Below are positions 42,159 through 50,666 of a stretch of DNA of 64,000 bases, piece after piece (positions within the stretch are counted from its first letter, which is position 1; each line of letters starts with the position of its first letter). The DNA is from Bin5 sp965242905. GTDB taxonomy: Bacteria > Chloroflexota > Anaerolineae > Caldilineales > Caldilineaceae. The notes below the pieces were generated by a model. That model had not been told where the DNA came from. It was given only the letters and a program-made list of their open reading frames with translations, and searched no databases. The stretch spans positions 4,340,001 to 4,404,000 of the forward strand of contig CBDETM010000002.1 in NCBI GenBank assembly GCA_965242905.1, in the 5' to 3' direction. A program made the position numbers and the translations under genes.

Positions 42159-42536
42159 TCAGGCCGACGAAGCCTCCGTCTGCTCCTGCCCGTTCTGAAT
42201 CAGGCTTTCATCCTGGTACTTCTTCCCCTCCTCAATGAGCATCACCGGAATCCCATTGCGAATCGGATACCGATAGCCATTGCGGGGGTTAAGCAGAAAC
42301 TTGCTGTCGTCCATCAATTGAAGTGACCCCTTGTCCTCTGGGTCAACCAGGATGTCCAGGAGTTGCGGGCTTACCTCGCCGCCCAAGGGCATATCTTCCA
42401 AAGGGGTCACCGGCGTTTCAGGCAATACTCCGCTGCCTGCCCCTTCCGGCTGCGTACCCCCCAAAACCTGCTTCAGCACATAAACTACCCCCGCGGCAAA
42501 TCCGACAAAGAAGAGGAACTTGAGCAGCTTTTTCAT
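42159..42536 (-). CDS. Membrane-anchored Trm112/UPF0434-like protein lacking zinc cysteines
   Basis: From the ATG at 42536, with GGAG eight bases upstream, the protein is 125 residues; the upstream open frame is not protein-like. An N-terminal membrane helix (about 5-22) and a Gly/Pro linker precede a domain that matches Trm112/YcaR proteins: LLDILVDPEDKGSLQL and NPRNGYRYPIRNGIPVML. The cysteine of the usual LLxIL-x-CP motif is Asp here, and no other Cys remains, so the zinc site is lost. The role of such anchored forms is unknown. A clear terminator follows. Confidence 0.8.
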   Translation of the reverse strand: MKKLLKFLFFVGFAAGVVYVLKQVLGGTQPEGAGSGVLPETPVTPLEDMPLGGEVSPQLLDILVDPEDKGSLQLMDDSKFLLNPRNGYRYPIRNGIPVMLIEEGKKYQDESLIQNGQEQTEASSA

Positions 42537-42768
42537 TGCACAACTCCATTTCTGAACTCTGGAATGTACCATTACGAATGCCGCAATCGTAGCACACACG
42601 CCCCCCTCAAGAAAATCTGGCGCCATACACGACCAACCCACCAGCCAGCTAGCATGTCGAATGCTATTTCCTTCCAACGTCCCAAAAGCTGACAAGCCTC
42701 CCGCTTCAAACGCAAATAGGCTATCGCATCACGAATTAACCAGTCGTTGCAATGCTCTCAAATTGGTA

Positions 42769-42790
42769 GGGGCACCTCTTGCGAGTGCCC
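42769..42790. repeat. Dispersed palindrome, copy R3
   Basis: GGGGCAC and GTGCCC enclose CTCTTGCGA. GGTAGGGGCACC at its left edge is the same as R1. No 45-base module follows. Confidence 0.6.
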
Positions 42791-42852
42791 TCTGTTGACT
42801 ATTCTGGCGTTCTAATCTGCATGCTCTGACTTGCCCCACCCAAAGCAATCTC

Positions 42853-42881
42853 TTGCGCGATCACATTGGCTAATGTATAGT
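42853..42881 (+). promoter_or_regulatory. Promoter for the small-gene pair
   Basis: TTGCGC and TATAGT are 17 bases apart, giving a leader of about 80 bases before the ATG at 42966. Confidence 0.45.
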
Positions 42882-42965
42882 CATCCCCAACACCACAACG
42901 CAATGAACGAGAGCCTGCCCACCGAATCGCAAGATCTGTACTCTGGCAGGTGAAAAGGCTTCCAG

Positions 42966-43277
42966 ATGGAAGAGCGAACAAACGGCGACAATGGCTCCTT
43001 TCAATTCGACCTGGTATCCTTTTCCCAGGCGCAAAGCGCGGCCGCGCATGCTGTCCGCTACGTTGCCAATTCAGAGTTCAACCAGGCTGTTCTCTTTTTT
43101 GAGGACGGGAGCTACCTGCAGTTTGAACACAAAGGCCGCGAAAGCCGCTGGGCGAAAGCCTCTGCCGAGCGCACGCAGGCAGAACGCGCCTGCTTGGGCA
43201 TGAGCCACTTCAGGCTCAATGCCCTACACCTGCAGCTCTATTTTGAGGATGGCAGCGATGTCGAGTTTACGATGTGA
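42966..43277 (+). CDS. Small hypothetical protein with duplicated FEDGS hairpin
   Basis: The 103-residue protein matches no family I recognise. Two segments, VLFFEDGSYLQFEH and QLYFEDGSDVEFTM, repeat the same strand-turn-strand pattern, which suggests a small beta domain made by duplication. There is no signal peptide or membrane helix. A promoter with fair boxes lies about 90 bases upstream. The next small gene starts 37 bases after its stop, and the two may form an operon. Confidence 0.6.
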   Translation: MEERTNGDNGSFQFDLVSFSQAQSAAAHAVRYVANSEFNQAVLFFEDGSYLQFEHKGRESRWAKASAERTQAERACLGMSHFRLNALHLQLYFEDGSDVEFTM

Positions 43278-43314
43278 AGCGGCGCTCGCGCCCGAAAAGT
43301 GAGGAAAACAGACA

Positions 43315-43512
43315 ATGGCGCGCATTGATGAAAAAGAGGAGTTCAGCAGCTGGTTGCTCGCTTTGCAATCAGGTACGCTGACCGAAATGCAGCTTGACAC
43401 GCTTCAGCAACTGGTCGATGACGGCAAGGCAGCAAATCTGGAGGAGGCCGCCCGCTATCTGGACTGGCAGGACTCCGTTATCGATCCCACTGAACACTTC
43501 TACGGTCATTGA
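43315..43512 (+). CDS. Small acidic helical hypothetical protein
   Basis: The 65-residue protein has GAGGAAAA before its ATG. The composition is acidic and predicted mostly helical (LLALQSGTLTEMQLDTLQQLVDDGKAANLEEAARYL). No motif is recognised. It follows the FEDGS protein on the same strand and precedes a strong palindromic terminator shared with the convergent M16 gene. Helix-rich small proteins of this type are often antitoxin-like or adaptor-like, but nothing here shows that. Confidence 0.6.
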   Translation: MARIDEKEEFSSWLLALQSGTLTEMQLDTLQQLVDDGKAANLEEAARYLDWQDSVIDPTEHFYGH

Positions 43513-43532
43513 AGCCGCGCTCCGCTCTGACA

Positions 43533-43567
43533 TGAAAAAGCGGGCAGTTGACTGTCAACTGCCCGCT
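43533..43567 (-). terminator. Long palindromic terminator between convergent genes
   Basis: AGCGGGCAGTTGAC and GTCAACTGCCCGCT are exact inverses separated by one base (14-bp arms). On the minus strand TTTTT follows, so it ends the M16 peptidase transcript. On the plus strand it can also end the small-gene operon, with a poorer tail. Confidence 0.85.
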
Positions 43568-43590
43568 CTCGTCTATCCCTTCGGCAACCG

Positions 43591-46500
43591 CTATTCCTCA
43601 AAATCTTCCGGATAGAGCGATACCAGAATATACCGGTCCAGCGGCAGGAACGCTACCGCCGAGGCCTGGACCTCTTCCGTCGTCACAGCGTTGGTTCTGC
43701 TCTCCACAACGTCCAGATCGACAAAGTTGGCCAGATCGACGTCATCGTCCGAGGCCCAATACTCCAGGACCCGCAGCCAGTAATTATTCTGTTCCAACTG
43801 CTCCTCACGTTGGCGTACGATCTGTATCCTGGCCTTCTCCAACAGATCTTCCCTCGGCCCGTCAGCCTGCACGTCGGCGATGAGCCCGAACAGAGCATCT
43901 ACCAACTCCTGTACCCGGGCAGGATCGCTGCCAAAGTAGAGTGAGATCTCATACAGGCTGTCCGGATCCGGTTCCAATGAGGCAGATGCCCCGTACGCAT
44001 ACACGCCTCCCAACGCCTCCCGCAGCTCCTCACGCATCAGAATGTCCACGATCGTTTCAAGCATGCGTAAGTGAAGCCGGTTCTCCAGCGTGTCCTCACC
44101 AGGCCCCGTAAACAGTATGGTCGTGAGGCTCTGCTCGTCCTGGCCGCGGTAGACTGGAACTTCCACGACGCCCGTAGGCGGGTCCGGTGCCACGTCCTGC
44201 CATGTCTCCGAACGGTCCAGTGAAGGCAGGTTTCCCAGGTACCGCTGCGACCAGTCCACCATCTGCTCAAGGTCGAAGTTTCCGACAAAAACGAATGTGA
44301 AATCGCTGAAGTCGGCGAAACGCTCCTGATAGATGGCGAATGCCCGCTCCAGATCCAGCGAACTGATGATCTCCAGCGTGGGCACGTTGCGTCGTACGGA
44401 ATCCCCGTAACGTGCTTCGATAAAGGCGTCTGTCAGCGCGCTGCGTGGGTCCAGTTCTCGATTGCGCAGCGACTCAGTGTACTGGTCCTTTAGCGTTGCA
44501 AAGGCGTCGTCATCTGCTCTCGGCTGCGTGCCGTACAGGTATACGAGCTGAAACAGCGTCTCAATGTACTCCTGGCCGGAATGGCCGTAAAATCCTTCGT
44601 CCAGCTCGCCGATGTAGGGCGAGACCGTCACCGACTTGTCGGCCAGTAGCCGCTGCAGCGCCGCGTAGCTCACATCGCCCACCGCACTCTGGCTAACTAT
44701 GCTGTCGATGAAATCCGCCTCCGGATAGTCTTCATCGCTGACCAGCGAGGACCCGCCAGGGCTGAACGCGCTGAAGAGAATCTCCTCCTCCTTGAACGTA
44801 GTCGGCTTGAGCAATACTCTCGCTCCGTTTGCCAGAGTCAGATCCGTGATGTTATATGTCTCGTCCGTCTGACGCGAGAGGATCTCCGCCGGCTCCGGAA
44901 CTTCGGTCAATAGCGCTGTAACCGCTTCGATGTCCTGGTAGGGCTCTACCTCCTTCGCCCTGATGTCTGCGAAAACTGCTGCCAGTTCGCCCTCGTTGGG
45001 CAGGCTGTCCGCGTCCCGCTCCGGCCCGACGACAAATACCGAACGGTTGCTTCCACCTACGTAGAGCTCCGCCCTCTGATTGACGTCGTCGCGGCTTATC
45101 CCTTCCAGCAGCCGGCCAACCAGTCTGTACTCAACCTCGATGCCCGGAACAGCCTCATTCTCAAGGTAGTTGCGGCTGTATTCGCTGGCAAGCGAGTGAT
45201 TTCGCAGGTTCTCACGATCGTTGTAGAGTCGTTCATACGTGTTCAAGATCTCCGACTTGGCGCGCTCCACTTCGGCAGCCGTGAAGCCATGTCGGCGCAC
45301 GCGCTCAACCTCGGTCAGGGCAGCCTCCAGGCTGGAGAGGGCCTCCCCTTGGCGCACCTGTACGCCAACCACCTGGTAGTTGTTGCCACGCACCAGCTGC
45401 CCCTCGCTGACAAATGCCCCAAGGAAGGGTGAGTCCGCTTCCCTCGTTAGGTCGTCGAGTCGGAAATTCAACATCTTGTAGAACAGATTGCCGATCAGCC
45501 GGTCGCGGAACACACCGGCCGAATTCAGGTCCGGGGCCGCCTGCCGGTAGATGATCTGAGCTATCGTTACCGGAAACTCCGGATCGGTGAGAATCAGATA
45601 TCCCGTGTCTTCGTAGTCCGGCAGGGAGTAGGAAACTCTGGGCCGGGCCGGCTCCGGCGCAGTCAGGCCGCCGAAATGCTCGGTGATCTTGGCTTCGATG
45701 GCGTCAACATCGATGTCGCCCACGACAATGACCGCCATCAGGTCAGGCCGGTACCAGTCCCGGTAAAACCTCCGCAGAGTCTCTCCCGGCGTGTTCTGCA
45801 CGATATCCATGTCGCCAATCGGCATCCGGTCAGTGTACCGCGATTCCCCCAGCAAAAGCGGGAACAACTGCTTGTTTAGCCTGCCGCTCGCATTCTGGTC
45901 ACGCAAGCGCTCCTCTTCCAGGATGACGCCGCGTTCCCCTTCCACCTCTTCATCAGAAATCGTTGCCCGGCTGGCCCAATCCTCCGCCACCTGGAACGTC
46001 GTACTGATTATGTCCTCGTCATCGGTGGGAAATTCCAGGAAATACACCGTTTCATCGAACGAAGTATAGGCGTTCACGTCAGGCCCAAAGGTCATGCCAA
46101 CCGATTCAAAATAGTCAATCAAGGCCTGCTTGGGAAAACGCTCGGTTCCGTTGAACATCATATGCTCAACAAAGTGGGCCAAACCCAACTGGTCCTCATC
46201 CTCCTGTATGGAGCCCGCGTTGATCGCCAACATTAACGTTGCCCGGTTGGCCGGCTCCGTATTGTGGCGGATATAGTACGTCAGGCCGTTGTCCAACTGT
46301 GCCTTGCGTATGCTCGGATCCAGTGGAATGGGCGCGTTCATGTCCAGCGTTTCGCTGTCCAGGTCCAGGTAAGCCTGCGCCTGTTCGCCATCCTCGGCTG
46401 GGGCCGCCGCCTGCTCAGCACCAGATTCCGTCATCTCCCCTGAGCTGGCTGATGGGGTCTCCATTCCTTCGCACGCACTGGCAAGCACTGCAATCAGAAC

Positions 46501-46605
46501 CAGCAGTGCCACCAAAAGTCTTACTTTCCTCTTTCCCCGCCCGGCTGCTGTCCGGCGCCCTTTCATACGCGAGGACACTGCGGGCTTACTTCTTTCTCCA
46601 TTCAT
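43591..46605 (-). CDS. M16 (pitrilysin-type) zinc metallopeptidase, exported lipoprotein
   Basis: From the ATG at 46605, with AAGGAG seven bases upstream, the protein is 1004 residues. A basic N-terminus and one hydrophobic helix end at a lipobox-like ASAC, so it is probably anchored outside the membrane. The inverted zinc motif HxxEH is HFVEHMMFNG (His144, Glu147, His148), with a downstream Glu in the ERGVILEEE region. A second, inactive M16 half follows, giving the usual two-half clamshell of pitrilysin-like enzymes. It degrades peptides trapped in the chamber. The neighbours do not suggest its substrates. Confidence 0.92.
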   Translation of the reverse strand: MNGERSKPAVSSRMKGRRTAAGRGKRKVRLLVALLVLIAVLASACEGMETPSASSGEMTESGAEQAAAPAEDGEQAQAYLDLDSETLDMNAPIPLDPSIRKAQLDNGLTYYIRHNTEPANRATLMLAINAGSIQEDEDQLGLAHFVEHMMFNGTERFPKQALIDYFESVGMTFGPDVNAYTSFDETVYFLEFPTDDEDIISTTFQVAEDWASRATISDEEVEGERGVILEEERLRDQNASGRLNKQLFPLLLGESRYTDRMPIGDMDIVQNTPGETLRRFYRDWYRPDLMAVIVVGDIDVDAIEAKITEHFGGLTAPEPARPRVSYSLPDYEDTGYLILTDPEFPVTIAQIIYRQAAPDLNSAGVFRDRLIGNLFYKMLNFRLDDLTREADSPFLGAFVSEGQLVRGNNYQVVGVQVRQGEALSSLEAALTEVERVRRHGFTAAEVERAKSEILNTYERLYNDRENLRNHSLASEYSRNYLENEAVPGIEVEYRLVGRLLEGISRDDVNQRAELYVGGSNRSVFVVGPERDADSLPNEGELAAVFADIRAKEVEPYQDIEAVTALLTEVPEPAEILSRQTDETYNITDLTLANGARVLLKPTTFKEEEILFSAFSPGGSSLVSDEDYPEADFIDSIVSQSAVGDVSYAALQRLLADKSVTVSPYIGELDEGFYGHSGQEYIETLFQLVYLYGTQPRADDDAFATLKDQYTESLRNRELDPRSALTDAFIEARYGDSVRRNVPTLEIISSLDLERAFAIYQERFADFSDFTFVFVGNFDLEQMVDWSQRYLGNLPSLDRSETWQDVAPDPPTGVVEVPVYRGQDEQSLTTILFTGPGEDTLENRLHLRMLETIVDILMREELREALGGVYAYGASASLEPDPDSLYEISLYFGSDPARVQELVDALFGLIADVQADGPREDLLEKARIQIVRQREEQLEQNNYWLRVLEYWASDDDVDLANFVDLDVVESRTNAVTTEEVQASAVAFLPLDRYILVSLYPEDFEE

Positions 46606-46713
46606 TCTTGACTCCTTAGTCTTATTCATATGTACCAAGCTCGCACCCGCCCCTACCAATGTAAACTGCGAATGTGAACTTCCTGTTGCCTTTCGATAAA
46701 GTTTTCGCAACGA

Positions 46714-46962
46714 CTACGCCTCAATGACCGTGAAATGCCGGAAGAGGCGAGCGGACTTCTCTCTCCTCTCTCCTCGCTCCTCTCCCCTCGCATTTGGGCG
46801 GTCGGGCTTCCCCTCATCCCGCCTCCTGGCTGGTTCCGAGTGTTCTCCCTCCCCGATGAGAAAAATGTGTTCCCCGGCGAGCAGGGAAATCACATACAAA
46901 TGCCGTCCTGACGGTTCCTCCAGATTTGTCAGTGCCGCCGTCAGGTCGCCAAACTCTTGCAT
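46714..46962 (-). CDS. Doubtful 82-residue reading frame
   Basis: The first 40 residues (TAALTNLEEPSGRHLYVISL then LLAGEHIFLIGEGEH) look protein-like, while the rest is low-complexity Arg/Glu (GEERGERREKS). There is no proper Shine-Dalgarno. A promoter-like pair TTGGCC/TATACT (16-base gap) lies 40 bases upstream on the same strand. I list it because of that promoter; it may be a gene remnant. Confidence 0.2.
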   Translation of the reverse strand: MQEFGDLTAALTNLEEPSGRHLYVISLLAGEHIFLIGEGEHSEPARRRDEGKPDRPNARGEERGERREKSARLFRHFTVIEA

Positions 46963-47002
46963 GCCCCCGGCAACACGTGCACCAAATCAACATGACCAAA
47001 AA

Positions 47003-47030
47003 AGTATAAAGGATCAAAAGGACAGGCCAA
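47003..47030 (-). promoter_or_regulatory. Promoter-like boxes on the minus strand
   Basis: TTGGCC (47030-47025) and TATACT (47008-47003) are 16 bases apart. Downstream lie the doubtful frame at 46962 and, 400 bases on, the M16 peptidase gene. Confidence 0.35.
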
Positions 47031-47457
47031 AAAAAATCTGCAAGACCTGCGCCTGATCATCTGCTTATCCGAAATCAGTGACAGTACGCGAGCGAACTTG
47101 GCAGAAAACTGAAACGCCCCGAGTGGAGCTTCTCACTCTCGGCAGCGTCCCCTACCGGGTGCTCCCGATCCCCATTTCAGCCATTTCTTCTGAGTGCACT
47201 CGACGGCCTCACCCGAGATGCAGTCCTGTACACGTATCCCGGAGAGTTGGACTGTTCTCAGCTGCATACTTCTGTCCGGTCGGTCGGGAAGAAAAGCGCC
47301 AAAGTGCCCGAAAGAAACACTGTCATCACTCACAGGCCTCTACAAAATGTAGCTTCAGGTTCGCTATCGCAGTCAAGCCCAATACGCCAGGAGCATCGCC
47401 CCTGAAGCAAACAAGCCCATACCGCGAAAGTGGAATGCACCCGTCGACATAACATGC

Positions 47458-47487
47458 TTGACAAATCAAGCGAGACTGCCCTACAAT
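47458..47487 (+). promoter_or_regulatory. Strong promoter for the reductase operon
   Basis: TTGACA (47458-47463) is a perfect -35 box and TACAAT (47482-47487) a near-perfect -10 box, 18 bases apart. The leader to the GTG at 47680 is about 185 bases. Confidence 0.65.
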
Positions 47488-47679
47488 TGCTGTCAACAGC
47501 GACCCAGTACGAGAATGAGTCGAGATGGCCCCGAAAGCTCTACCGTTCTTGTCCGTCAGCCTCTACCAGTTTTGGTCGGTTGGACACGAGAGAATCGGTA
47601 CTGAGCGCTATACAGGGCTACCCGCTTCATCCTGGCCGGCATTCTGGCGGCGAAGCAGACAACAGGTAAGGAGACAACT

Positions 47680-49938
47680 GTGTCGAACATAGGTTGGAAA
47701 GACGTTTTGGCGGATGAAATGCCCGATGATCTGGCCCATGAAATCGATATCTTTGAAGGCCAGATGGAACTGATGGGTCAAGCGAAACTGGACGAAAAGG
47801 TCTTCGCCGAAACGCGTCTGCGTCGCGGCGTGTACGGCCAGCGCTACGACAATGGCCAGCGGCACGACGGCTTTGAAAGCCGGGAGCTCGCGTTCGACGA
47901 AAAGAACCGGGTAAAAGGACCCGATACCCTCTGGCACGCACCCGGCATGCAGCGCATCAAAGTGCCCGGCGGTGGCCTGACACCTGATCAGCTTGATATG
48001 TTGGCCCAGGTCGCAGACGAATACTCCGACGGCATCCTGCATGTCACGACGCGCCAGGATTTTCAACTGCACTTTGTCCATATCGAGGACACGCCCGACA
48101 TGATGCGCCGTCTGGCCGCGGTCGGCATCACCACTCGCGAAGCTTGCGGTAACTCCGTCCGTAACGTCACCTGCTGCCATCTGGCCGGTGTCTGCCAAAC
48201 CGAAGTCTTTGACGCCACGCCCTACTCCGAAGCCTACGCCCGGTTCCTGCTCGGCCATGACGATGTGCAGGACTTCGGCCGCAAATTCAAGCCGGCCTTC
48301 TCCGGTTGCGAAGCCGAAGCATGTGGCCTGGTCATGATGCATGACATGGGCTACCTTGCCCAGATAAAGGAAGTGGACGGCAAGCCCAAGCGAGGATTTA
48401 AGGTTTTTGTGGGCGGCGGCCTCGGCACTGTACCCCACCAGGCCAAGGTTCTCAGCGAGTTCACGCCCGAAGAAGAGATTTTGCCGCAGACGCAGGCAGT
48501 CGCTCGTGTCTTTGCTCGGCTTGGCGAAAAGCGCAACCGCAACCGCGCCCGCATCAAATTCCTCGTGGCCAAACTGGGCATCGAAGAGTTCCGCCGCCTC
48601 GTCGATGAGGAACGCAAGACGCTGCCCCACGACGACCGCTGGACCGCCTACCTCGATACCCTCCCGCATTACGAAGAAAAGCCCACCAGACCGCCAACTT
48701 TCTTGAACGGCCAGGTGCACTCTTCCGAATTCAACCAATGGCTCGAAACCAACGTCTATGATCAGCGCCAGGAAGGCTACAGCGTCGTAACTGTAAATTT
48801 GCCCCTGGGCGATCTGACCTCCCAGCAGTCCTGGGAGTTGGCCGACATTGCTCGCAAATACGTCGGCGACAACATCCGTACCACCGTTGAACAGAACATC
48901 GTCCTCCGCTGGGTGTCCGATTCCGACCTGCCCGCCGTGTACGAAGAACTGAAAGCGATCGGCCTCGGCGATCCCGGCGCCGGTACCATCGTGGACATTA
49001 CCGCCTGCCCAGGTACCGATACCTGCAAACTGGGCATCGCCTCCTCACGCGGGCTCGCAGGCGAGCTGCGCACGCAACTCACCGCCAAAAGCGCATCTCT
49101 GCCCGATGCCATCAAGGACCTGAAAATCAAAATCAGCGGTTGCTTCAACTCCTGCGGCCAGCACCATGTCTCCGACATCGGCTTCTTCGGCAACAGCCGC
49201 CGCTCCGGCAACTTCAAGATGCCCCATTTCCAGGTCATCCTGGGCGGCAAATGGCGCGACAATGCCGGCAGCTACGGGCTCGCCGTCGGCGCCGTGCCTT
49301 CCAAGACCGTTCCCGAAGTCGTCGATACCATCACCTCCCGCTATGTGGAAGAGCGGACAAAGGGCGAAACCTTCCAGGAGTGGATTGGACGCATCGGCAA
49401 GAAGGAAGCTCGCAGCATAATTCAGCCCTTCATGCAGCTGCCGGCTTTTGAACAGCAACCCGAATTCTTCTCCGACTGGGGAGACCCCCGCGTCTTCAGC
49501 TTGGGCGATATCGGCATCGGTGAATGTGCCGGCGAGGTCGTCTCACTCTTCTCTATGGAGATTTCCCCTGCTGAATCGGAAGCCTTCGAAGCACAAATCG
49601 CCCTGGACGAAGACGACCCGGCACGGGCAGATACCCTGGCCTATTCATCCATGCTCAAGGCGGCCAGGGCCTTGGTGCGGACCCAGTTCCTCGATGTGGG
49701 CGACAGCCCCGATCGCATCGTGGAGGAGTTCAAAACCCGCTTCTTCGATACCGAGCTGTTCTTCGATCAGTACGCCAAGGGGAAATTCGGCCAGTACCTG
49801 CTCGACCGCCACAGTAACCCCAATCCAATTCCCGACAATGATTCCGCCCACCGGTTGATCGAAGAGGCGCTCCTGTTCATCGAGGCCACCCACGCCTGCG
49901 AATCCAAGGTCGGCGGCAATGTCCTGGTAGAAATCTGA
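47680..49938 (+). CDS. Ferredoxin-type nitrite/sulfite reductase with C-terminal extension
   Basis: The gene starts at a GTG with AAGGAG six bases upstream and encodes 752 residues. The siroheme/[4Fe-4S] cysteines are Cys443-x5-Cys449 (CPGTDTC) and Cys488-x3-Cys492 (CFNSC), set in two NIR/SIR half-domains with paired ferredoxin-like parts. It performs a six-electron reduction of sulfite or nitrite, taking electrons from ferredoxin. Usual enzymes are 500-640 residues. Here about 190 residues beyond the core remain (from about 565), with a helical end region resembling HEPN folds (AARALVRTQFLDVG). Neighbouring genes do not decide between sulfite and nitrite. Confidence 0.9.
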   Translation: MSNIGWKDVLADEMPDDLAHEIDIFEGQMELMGQAKLDEKVFAETRLRRGVYGQRYDNGQRHDGFESRELAFDEKNRVKGPDTLWHAPGMQRIKVPGGGLTPDQLDMLAQVADEYSDGILHVTTRQDFQLHFVHIEDTPDMMRRLAAVGITTREACGNSVRNVTCCHLAGVCQTEVFDATPYSEAYARFLLGHDDVQDFGRKFKPAFSGCEAEACGLVMMHDMGYLAQIKEVDGKPKRGFKVFVGGGLGTVPHQAKVLSEFTPEEEILPQTQAVARVFARLGEKRNRNRARIKFLVAKLGIEEFRRLVDEERKTLPHDDRWTAYLDTLPHYEEKPTRPPTFLNGQVHSSEFNQWLETNVYDQRQEGYSVVTVNLPLGDLTSQQSWELADIARKYVGDNIRTTVEQNIVLRWVSDSDLPAVYEELKAIGLGDPGAGTIVDITACPGTDTCKLGIASSRGLAGELRTQLTAKSASLPDAIKDLKIKISGCFNSCGQHHVSDIGFFGNSRRSGNFKMPHFQVILGGKWRDNAGSYGLAVGAVPSKTVPEVVDTITSRYVEERTKGETFQEWIGRIGKKEARSIIQPFMQLPAFEQQPEFFSDWGDPRVFSLGDIGIGECAGEVVSLFSMEISPAESEAFEAQIALDEDDPARADTLAYSSMLKAARALVRTQFLDVGDSPDRIVEEFKTRFFDTELFFDQYAKGKFGQYLLDRHSNPNPIPDNDSAHRLIEEALLFIEATHACESKVGGNVLVEI

Positions 49939-49947
49939 TAGCACTAC

Positions 49948-49981
49948 GTCGACTGTACTCGGCTTGCCTGGTACAGTCGAC
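49948..49981 (+). promoter_or_regulatory. Perfect intercistronic hairpin after the reductase gene
   Basis: GTCGACTGTAC and GTACAGTCGAC form an 11-bp stem with a 12-base loop, ten bases after the stop. AACAACC follows, so no terminator run. It may stabilise the reductase message or lower expression of the next gene. Confidence 0.6.
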
Positions 49982-50010
49982 AACAACCTTCACCGCCCCT
50001 GGAGTAGACG

Positions 50011-50616
50011 ATGATTGCACCCCATCGCCTGAGCGTTAAGTTCTTCTTTGAAGAACTTTCGATCGACGTCGAGGACTTTATCCCTGTTTTCCACCGCTGG
50101 ATCCGGGAAGACGTCGTGCCCAACGAGTTGCTTCTCGACGTGGCCGACTATAAGCATATCGTGGACGGTCCCGCGCTTCTTCTCGTCGGCCACGAAGCCG
50201 ACTACGTCGTCGACTTGACCGACGCCAGGCCCGGACTCATGTACGTACGCAAACGCGACGCCGGATCAGATCTGTCAGAAGCTCTCGGCACGACATTGTC
50301 TCAGGCGCTGAATGGGGTAAAGTTGACGGAGAGTGATGTGGAGTTGAAGGGCAAACTGAAGTTGCGCACAGACGCCGCCACAATCGTCCTGCTGGATCGG
50401 CTTAACTACGCCAACGCCGCAAATGGTGACGGCGCCGGTTCTGCTGCCGCGGCTGCCCAGACCCAGCTCTCAGACAATCTCGCCGCAATCTTCGGCGACG
50501 ACGCCACCGTCACCCGCGTCGCCAACGACCCCCGCGAGCCTCTGACCTTCGAACTGAGCGCACCGTCCGCTCCGGACATTGACTCGCTTCTCAGCCAGCT
50601 CGGGAGTGCGGACTGA
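50011..50616 (+). CDS. Conserved hypothetical protein of the reductase operon
   Basis: The 201-residue protein is not one I can name. The first 100 residues look like one folded domain (VKFFFEELSIDVEDFIPVFH, then WIREDVVPNELLLDVADYKHI). An Ala/Gly-rich linker and a second alpha-beta part follow. It is soluble, without signal peptide. It lies 72 bases after the reductase and 50 before the TrpD2-like gene on the same strand, so it probably helps one of them, for example as an assembly or electron-transfer partner. That is inference from position only. Confidence 0.7.
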   Translation: MIAPHRLSVKFFFEELSIDVEDFIPVFHRWIREDVVPNELLLDVADYKHIVDGPALLLVGHEADYVVDLTDARPGLMYVRKRDAGSDLSEALGTTLSQALNGVKLTESDVELKGKLKLRTDAATIVLLDRLNYANAANGDGAGSAAAAAQTQLSDNLAAIFGDDATVTRVANDPREPLTFELSAPSAPDIDSLLSQLGSAD

Positions 50617-50666
50617 ACAACATCTTCCCTTCCCGCCTCCTCTCCTATTGCTAAGGACAAAACCAG

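Larger units (their letters stand above)
42537..42965. other. 429-bp divergent intergenic region
   Basis: It holds palindrome R3 and a promoter for the small genes at 42966 and 43315, both listed separately. Nothing else recognised. Confidence 0.55.
46606..47679. other. 1.1-kb gene-poor stretch
   Basis: Most of it shows no supported gene. It contains a minus-strand promoter-like pair (47030-47003), a doubtful 82-residue frame, a short fragment (46795-46812, TTGGGCGGTCGGGCTTCCCC) like the middle of elements A and B, and the promoter of the reductase gene at 47458. Confidence 0.55.

Noticed and set aside
47420..47452. Third decayed copy of the MITE-like element
   Set aside because: TGGAATGCACCCG resembles the right end of element A with one change, but the 450 bases before it show no match to the interior of A or B.
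47608..48738. 376-residue minus-strand frame opposite the reductase
   Set aside because: It lies within the first half of a well-supported nitrite/sulfite reductase and has no motif.
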